Shown here: positions 1 to 64,000 of the stretch, piece after piece
Layout of the letters: each line of letters starts with the position of its first letter
Position numbering within the stretch: position 1 is the stretch's first letter
Source of the DNA: Lumbricus rubellus
Lineage: Eukaryota; Annelida; Clitellata; Crassiclitellata; Lumbricidae
Assembly (NCBI GenBank): GCA_945859605.1
Contig: OX243821.1
Span: forward strand, 22,312,652 to 22,376,651
DNA length: 64,000 nucleotides
Direction of reading: 5' to 3'
The notes under the pieces: model-generated
Told to the model about the DNA's origin: nothing
Seen by the model: only the letters and a program-made list of their open reading frames with translations
Database searches by the model: none
Made by a program: the position numbers and the translations under genes

Positions 1-212
1 TAAACTTTAGCTGAGTTGCTAGAGCGCATGCCATAGACACCTATAAATCCGTTTGACGCGATCCTATGTAAGGATGGATCACGACACAGGATTAATCATT
101 CTTTGTTGACTTGTTAATTACTCCTTTTACTTGTAAGGACGATCGCTTTATTTGGAGGGTAAATGTCCTCGGAGCATCTTAAACTATAAGTTATACGCAT
201 GCGTATATCGGC

Positions 213-460
213 TAGATTTAACTGATATAATTGTGATGTAACCGATATAATTAGAATCTAACCGATATGATTATGATTTAACCGATGTAATTTTGATCTA
301 ACTGACATTATTTTGATCGAACCGACATAATTTCGATCTAACCGACACAATTTTGATCTAACCGACATAATTTGATCTAACCGACATAATTTTGATCTAA
401 CCGACATAATTTTGATCTAACCGACATACTTTTGATCTAACTGATACAATTGTGAGCGAT
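213..460. repeat. 20-bp tandem repeat, about 12 copies
   Basis: The unit reads CCGACATAATTTTGATCTAA. The central copies are nearly identical and the left copies are diverged. It lies in intron sequence upstream of the first visible exon. No gene is seen in 1-1101. Confidence 0.85.
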
Positions 461-544
461 ATACCGGTAATTATGATCCGATTATAACCAATAATATTCA
501 TATCGTCTCTGTGACCTACCTTATAAATTCGCTGTCTGTTATAC

Positions 545-1065
545 CATAAAAATATATAAATAATATGGATCAAGTAAGCCTTTCATTTATTATATAGCTT
601 GGTGTTTCACTTTAAAGACACCCTGATAGTAAAAACCCTTGCCCTCACACGTTCAGAAGATTGGTGTGTTTGCAACGATAATCATTATATTTGCGAGTTA
701 TTACGGTAAAAAAGGTTTGTAATTATTTCGAAAATTCTTGCTCTGGTCCCCAAGTCCAAGTCTTGTGCAGAAACAGCTCAGGGATCTCCTTCTCTTTCTG
801 CATCTTCTCAGAGACTTGTTTGCTTGGACCATTGTTGCTCAAACTCGGATCTTTTGGCCCTGCTTATGGAAATACCCTAAATATATAAATAATTGTGGAT
901 GAAATGGGGGTCTGAGCCTTTCATTTATTATTTAAAGTTTTTCAGTTTAATAACAGGGTGGTAAAGTAGCACGTTTGACTTGTTTAATACATTCGAGTGC
1001 TTTTAACGATAACGTTTATATAGAAAAAGTACAGCTGTAAAAGAGGTGTTTAATTATTTAAAATG
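545..1065. repeat. Intronic tandem duplication, period about 330 bp
   Basis: Bases 545-738 and 874-1065 share ordered blocks (TATATAAATAAT, then CCTTTCATTTATTAT, then AACGATAA, then TTTAATTATTT or a close form) at an offset of about 330 bp. The second copy runs almost to the acceptor of the exon at 1102. The spacer 739-870 has an open frame that I cannot assign. Confidence 0.6.
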
Positions 1066-1101
1066 AATAGTGTAGCAACTAGTGTACGTTGTGTTGTACA
1101 G

Positions 1102-58743
<57,642 letters not shown>

Positions 58744-61360
58744 AACAGACACACATCTACCAAGAAGGATGGGGGAGAAACAGACAGATGGACAGAGCCT
58801 CCACCAGCGACACACGCAGACACGTGGAGCACGAACACGACATGAAGATGACATTCGGTCATCATTATTCCAATCGAGCAAAAGGCAGCGAGGATGATGA
58901 AATGGATCGGGAGTTGTTGATGGAATGGATAAACAGCGGTCTTTATTTGCTTCTGTTCTAACGGCTGAATATAATATTATCCCGATGGTTTCTTTTCGTC
59001 TTGTTTAGGAACGCTCTGATCGTTGGATGTTTGTTTTCGTCGATGGTTTTTCCATCGTGTTTGTTTGTTTGTTCTTCGGCGGATTGTATTTCGGGAGAAT
59101 AATGATGGATGGATCTTTGGTAAAAAATATCATTTCGGCCAATTTTGTGTGATTGGCTGAATGTTGAGTTTTACGTGGTTGTCGTGTGTCTTTGTTGATT
59201 TGTTTGTTTACTTGTTTGTTTGTGTGTATGTGTTCGTCTGTGTGTTTTTGAAATGTTTTTATTTTGTTTATGTGTTTGATTTTTGGCATGTTTGTTTGCT
59301 GTATGTTTGTATGGTTTCCTGTATGTTTGTATTTTGTTTGCTTGTATTTAAACGTGTGTGTGTGTTTGTTTCTGTGTTTGTTTCTGTGTATCTTTGTTTG
59401 CTTGTATATTTGCAAGGTTTTTTGCGTGTATGTTCATTTGCTTGCTTGTATGCTTGTATTTTTGTATGTTTTTTGGTTTGTACATTTGTTTGTTTGTATT
59501 TTGTGTGCTTGTATGTTTGAGTTTGTTATTTTGTAGTGTATGTTTGTTTGTTTGTATGTTTGTTTGCTTGTTTGTATGTATGTGTTTGTTTGTACATTGT
59601 TTCTTTGTTTGTTACCTTGACCTTTGTGTACCATCCACTGTGCTACCGTGACCTTTCGTTTCAGGGTTATCCTGTGTGTTCGACTGGTCGCTGCAATCCT
59701 ATTCTCGATCTTTGCTATGGCTGGACATGGTTTATGTCTGTGTAAGAAGGAGAGTGCTTTGCATTTCCATGTACCATGAAGGCATACATGTACATGTGTT
59801 ATGGCGTGTACTGTGCATTTGTGTTGCCTATGCAATGTATGCATACCCCTTTGTAAGGACAGGCCTCTTCACCATGTTTCTTTAAGTACATGCTTTGGCG
59901 TGTGTTTCTGTAAGGACAGTCGTTTATTTGTTTTGCTTGTTAGTAGGGACAGTACTTAAGGACTATACTTTTAGCTTGGGTTGTAAGAGGCGTTTTTTAT
60001 GAAAAGTCGCATTGTGCCCGGTACAGGGAGTATTTAAGTAAGGACAAACCTTGTTTTCGTGTTTGTTAGTAGGGTTAGTTAGTTCTGAAGGACAATGTTT
60101 AACGCGTGTTATGTACGAAAAAGTCCCATGAAACTCCGATGCAGTGTCCGCTCTGCATTCGGGAGCGCCTCTGAGTAGTGAGATCTTGAAGGGGCGCTAT
60201 AACAAGTGCACATACAAACATTTGGTGAGCGTATGCTTGCACTGGCTTGGACTATTCCTTGGCATAGATGCTACTAATAATCGCAGTACCTGGTACGTAA
60301 GATGAGCATATTGCCAATTATGCTTTTAGGATAACCCTGTGTTTGCATGACCAGGAGCTGTTACAGTTTGGAAACTGGTTCCAGTTTCCTGACGTCGCAA
60401 ACCGGTTTTCGTGTTTACTATTTTCGTCAACTCTAAATCCATGACCTATATTATAAATGCGAGCTTGTGAACTTCATGCATTTCGTGCGAACTGCCTAGA
60501 ACTAGTTGCTAATAACCAAGGAACTGCATTCAACATCGCGTTCCAGCGTTTTCCATGTTTTTTTAAAGAGGGGGGGTTGTTTAAAGCGAGGAGACAATGT
60601 CATGTTGTATGTTTCTGTAAATGGAAAACCACGTTAGCAAGCTACGTTTGTGGTTAAGTTTTCTGCTAAATATTGACTGATTGCTATAGATCTAAAGCGA
60701 AATCCTTTTAACCCTTTAATCCCGAGATGGTAGTAAATGATATGGGAAATCCATACCCTCCGGCATTTAAAGGATTAATGGAAACAGCGTTTGCCGCCGA
60801 ATTTACTTTCGCTCAGTATAGCTTGGCTTCTCATTTTTTTAGATGAAGACTGTTTTGTTTTTGAGTTAAGAATTATTTTGTGTCGCTATTAACTAGGTTT
60901 CTAATTTGCTTTTTAATTAACAGCGGGGAATTTGTTTTCTGTATGAGACGCTTTTATGGGGTTGTGCGCATATTAGCAAGCGATTTTTTAGTTGAACGCA
61001 TATGTTATATAATTATATTAAAGTGACACATAGCCTAGACCTAAGAACGCGTATACATGCTATGCTGTGTATACTGTAAAGTGTGATTGGTCAAGATGTG
61101 TAGAAAGTGTGGTGTGTGTAGATGGGTTGTTCGAAGGTCTGAGAATAAATAGTCCATGGTGGCTGTCAGGGTGGCTTGATGGTGACCTGTAAATTTTTCG
61201 CTTTGAAGGAAACCTTTGTAAGTTTCGATTAGTCTTTAAACTGAGACGTGTTTTTAATAAATTTGGGATTGGTTTGCGTTTTCGAATCTGTTTCATGTTT
61301 TAACAATTACTCTTCCTCTCCTTCTTCCAAAAAACCGCTACATGTATCAAATCATCAAAC
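58744..61360. other. 3' flank: probable UTR start, TTTG-rich tract, SINE fragment
   Basis: TGTTTGTTTGTATG repeats fill 59165-59620 and create spurious frames. A SINE (family A) 3' part lies at 60125-60220 (CTCCGATGCAGTGTCCGCTC to CACATACAAACA). AATAAA occurs at 61145 and 61256, too far downstream to assign as the SBF polyadenylation signal. No second gene is recognised. Confidence 0.5.
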
Positions 61361-61363
61361 GTT

Positions 61364-61410
61364 TTAGCCATACCGGCTATCCTAACGGTCAATGTCCTCT
61401 TCTTAGTGCC
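61364..61410 (-). repeat. Single inverted monomer of the 62-bp satellite A
   Basis: The minus strand reads AAGAGGACATTGACCGTTAG, then GATAGCCGGTATGGCTAAAA, matching the unit arrayed at 62877-63345 in the other orientation. Confidence 0.75.
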
Positions 61411-61511
61411 AGTCCCGAGTCAGTATAAAGCACGAGGGCGTCGCTACTGATCTGTGTTATACACAGTGACGTTAAACTAAAACTAGTAGCGTATGACCGA
61501 TGACTGGAAAA

Positions 61512-61726
61512 TGACATGTTGGGGTTTAACGACTCTTTTTCATATCGAAGATGATCAGCGTCGGAGGCAGAGAACAACCTCGTACTCCACGTTTATATTG
61601 CGACCGAGTCACCCGCAGTAAAGATCCGAGAAATTAATCTCTGATAAACCGACCGACCGGGAATCGAACCCGTGCCGCCGGCGGGGCGAGCGGGCTACAA
61701 ACCCACTCGACCACCGAGGATCTATT
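61512..61726 (-). mobile_element. tRNA-derived SINE (family B), complete with target duplication
   Basis: The minus-strand head GATCCTCGGTGGTCGAGTGG (A box) and GGTTCGATTCC (perfect B box) are tRNA-like. The element ends near GTTAAACCCCAACATGTCA. It is flanked by CCGATGACTGGAAAA (61497-61511) and CCGATGACTGGAGAAA (61727-61742), a target duplication of about 14 bp. It is unrelated in sequence to family A. Confidence 0.85.
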
Positions 61727-62226
61727 CCGATGACTGGAGAAAAGGTGCGACTTATATACAGCAGACTGAATTAGATTTAAAGGTGTGTTAGCGGAAAATC
61801 ACAGTAATATTGAACAACACTAGATATACATGTACTACTGTAACAGAGCAATTCAGACTAAGTTTCAGTTCGACACAATCTCCTCTACATGGGAAAATGC
61901 TGTAAGTTGTTTCATAATCGTAAACACCTACTTCTAAAGCGCCACTCTAAACCATGCGCTGGGCACCGGCTTATTCACGAGCGCTCTGTGGAATCAGAAA
62001 GGCCAATCAAAGAGTTGACAGAAGAACGTGCGGTCAGAAAAGCTGTTAACCTTAGCTTACCTACACTTTACCTTTATCTTACTTTTAGTTAACCTTAGGA
62101 GGTGTTTTAGGTCGACAATTTATTGAAAGGTGGAGGATAAGATTTTTTTCATTCATAAATTTCAAGAATTTATATAGCACCCTGTCGAGAGACCTACTCA
62201 GAAGCGTTCCCAGTACAACAACGGTT

Positions 62227-62430
62227 AGTATGTGCACTTGTTATAGCGCCCCTTCACTCTCTCTTTACTCAGAGGCGCTCCCAAATGCAGAGCGTACACT
62301 GCATCGGAGTTTCAAGCCGAAGCGCTGAGTGATGGATTTTCCCAAGGTCCTTGCGCGGCGAGGTGGATTCGAACCTCGAACCTTCCGGCTCCAAGGCAAC
62401 GACGCCACCAATACACCACCGCGCCCCACA
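62227..62430 (-). mobile_element. tRNA-derived SINE (family A), nearly full length
   Basis: Minus-strand head TGGGGCGCGGTGGTGTATTG, B box GGTTCGAATCC with TCGAACC upstream, body with TTCGGCTTGAAACTCCGATG, tail CAAGTGCACATAC. Confidence 0.9.
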
Positions 62431-62754
62431 AATAAATAAATACCGTGGTAGATCTCTGAAACAAGCACCATACGGGAAGCGAACCGCGGCCTGAATGATC
62501 TCTTTCAAGGAAAGAGTCGCATACAGACGCGCTTTTACCGATGTACACCAAGATCAATTGTATTCTGAGGACCTTGGATGTACACGACTGTTACAGTAGC
62601 TAACTGAGTTAGTGACAAAAGTAGGTGTGGCCAGACAAGCTGTCAAGGTGTACGTGTTGTTTTCGAATTAGATTCCTTTCAAGAATTTACATGTATAATT
62701 ATAGCACCACTTCAATGAAAGGCTCAACCACTGTGACGCAAATAGGTATTCAGC

Positions 62755-63345
62755 TGGAGCCTGGCGCTAAGGTATAGAACAGCTCGGTCTTTGCTTTGAC
62801 CGAAATAGTCTACACTTTTCCATGGCGCTAAGGAGCCTAAGGTATGGCTCAGTGTCCTTTGTCCTATCTTAAAAGATGACCTTCAACGCTAGGATAGCCG
62901 TTACGGCTAAACAGTAATTCAGTGGCCTATTTTTAAAGAGGACCTTCAACGTTAGGATAGCCGTTACGGCTAAACCGTAGTCCAGTGGCCTATTTTAAAA
63001 CAGGACCTTCAACGTTAGGATAGCCGTTACGGCTAAACTGTAGTTCAGTGGCCTATTTCAAAAGAGGACCTTCAACGTTAGGATAGCCGTTACGGCTAAA
63101 CCGTAGTTCAGTGGCCTATTTTAAAAGAGGACCTTCAACGTTAGGATAGCCGTTACGGCAAAACAGTAGTTTAGTGGCCTACTTTAAAAGAGGACCTTCA
63201 ACGTTAGGATAGCCCTTACGGTTAAACAGTACTTCAGTGGCCTATTTTAAAAGAGGACTATCAACGTTAATATGGCCGTTGCGGCTAAAACGGAGTTCAG
63301 TGGCCTATTTTAAAAGAGGACCTTCAACCTTAGCAGATTCGCAAA
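62755..63345 (+). repeat. 62-bp satellite A, about 8 copies
   Basis: From about 62877 the unit has GAGGACCTTCAACGTTAGGA, TAGCCGTTACGGCTAAAC and AGTTCAGTGGCCTATTTTAA. Consecutive GGATAGCC positions are 62 bp apart. One diverged satellite B monomer (ACAGCTCGGTCTTTGCTTTG) precedes it at 62765-62805. Confidence 0.95.
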
Positions 63346-64000
63346 ATTATAGAATCGCTCTGTTGCTGCATTGACCGAGCTGATCTATACCTTAGCCATT
63401 TCGCAAAATTATAGATTAGCTCGGTTGCTGCTTTGACCGAGCTGATCTATACCTTAGCCAGTTCGCTAAAATATAGATTAGCTCGGTTGCTGCTTTGACC
63501 GAGCTGATCTATACCTTAGCCATATCGCTAAATTACAGAATAGCTCGGTTGCTGCTTTGACCGAGCTGATCTATATCTTAGCCACTTCGCTAATTTATAG
63601 AACAGCTCGGTTGCTGATTTGACCGAGCTGATCTATACCTTAGCCAGTTCGCTAAAATATAGATTAGCTCGGTTGCTGCTTTTACCGAGCTGATCTATAC
63701 ATTAGCCATATCGCTAAATTACAGAATAGCTCGGTTGCTACTTTGACCGAGCTGATCTATATCTTAGCCGTTTCGCTAATTTATAGAATCGCTCGGTTGC
63801 TGCTTTGACCGAGCTGATCTATACCTTGGCCATTTCGATAAATTATAGAACAGCTCGGTTGCTGCTTTGACCGAGCTGATCTTCACCTTAGCCATTTCAC
63901 TATATTTTAGAACAGCTCGGTCTCTGCGTTGACCGAGCTGATCTATATCTTAGCCATTTCGCTAAATTCTAGAATTGCTCGGTCTCTGCTTTGACCGAGC
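63346..64000 (+). repeat. 62-bp satellite B, about 11 copies, running off the window
   Basis: The unit contains TAGCTCGGTTGCTGCTTTGA, CCGAGCTGATCTATACCTTA and GCCATTTCGCTAAATTA. Each unit holds an inverted pair AGCTCGGT/ACCGAGCT around a 10-nt loop. The period is 62 bp (63373, 63435, 63497...), equal to satellite A. Confidence 0.95.

Noticed and set aside
691..888. Possible extra SBF exon upstream of 1102
   Set aside because: None of the open frames resembles the DENN region, and the segment lies inside an intronic tandem duplication.
61620..61726. A free-standing tRNA gene on the minus strand
   Set aside because: The A and B boxes belong to the head of a SINE that continues about 110 bp further and has its own target duplication; no complete cloverleaf was confirmed.
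61889..62092. 67-residue basic open frame
   Set aside because: No similarity, splice context or codon bias visible; consistent with chance.
62877..64000. CRISPR-like array of repeats with spacers
   Set aside because: The whole 62-bp unit is repeated with no unique spacers, and the genome is eukaryotic; it is satellite DNA.

Overview
The window is animal (metazoan) genomic DNA, most likely from a marine invertebrate. Genes are split by long AT-rich introns with GT/AG borders, the introns are full of microsatellites, tRNA-derived SINEs, RTE- and CR1/L2-like LINE ends and MITEs, and there are no bacterial operon signals outside one inserted element. I cannot name the species.

Host gene. One plus-strand gene runs across almost the whole window, from before base 1 to a stop at 58741-58743. 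It is an SBF (MTMR5/MTMR13) orthologue: the end of the DENN region (exon at 1102), GRAM (4191-5576), a myotubularin-type pseudophosphatase domain (about 6578-44379), a split C1 zinc domain (50888-53976) and a C-terminal PH domain (56453-58743). I place 19 coding exons, and all phases from 4191 to the stop agree. The stretch between the first two seen exons is missing and probably lies in the 200-N gap at 2130-2329. The phosphatase loop has lost both its Cys and its Arg, as in vertebrate SBF proteins.

Inserted element. The intron between the exons ending at 27338 and starting at 44137 carries a complete Polinton/Maverick (adintovirus-type provirus) at 28141-43967, 15,827 bp. It has 181-bp terminal inverted repeats that match exactly by eye, an AG...CT end and a 6-bp target duplication (CATTAT). 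It carries protein-primed DNA polymerase B, integrase with chromodomain, packaging ATPase, adenain-like protease, double jelly-roll major capsid protein, a penton-like minor capsid protein, pVI-like and glycine-rich virion proteins, two fibre paralogues, a zinc-finger protein, a parvovirus-type phospholipase A2 and SAP-like terminal paralogues. Nearly every gene is a full open frame with an A-rich leader directly before the ATG, so the insertion looks young. The integrase frame has no usable ATG. It overlaps the end of the PLA2 gene in the -1 frame, exactly where a T TTA AAA slippery heptamer sits, which suggests a PLA2-integrase fusion made by ribosomal frameshifting. The integrase also has a short second-Asp-to-Glu spacing that may be a deletion.

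Introns and flank. Many exon borders are copied, in part, into the neighbouring intron (exons at 4191, 7932, 11899, 25544, 50888, 53818 and 56453), including functional-looking splice sites. Other notable structures are a foldback TA-insertion MITE (16540-17173), a mariner remnant (26049-26283), an array of GAGCCAT/ATGGCTC dyads (20155-20980) and, at the right end, two different satellites that share a 62-bp period (62877-64000). No second host gene is evident after 58743.
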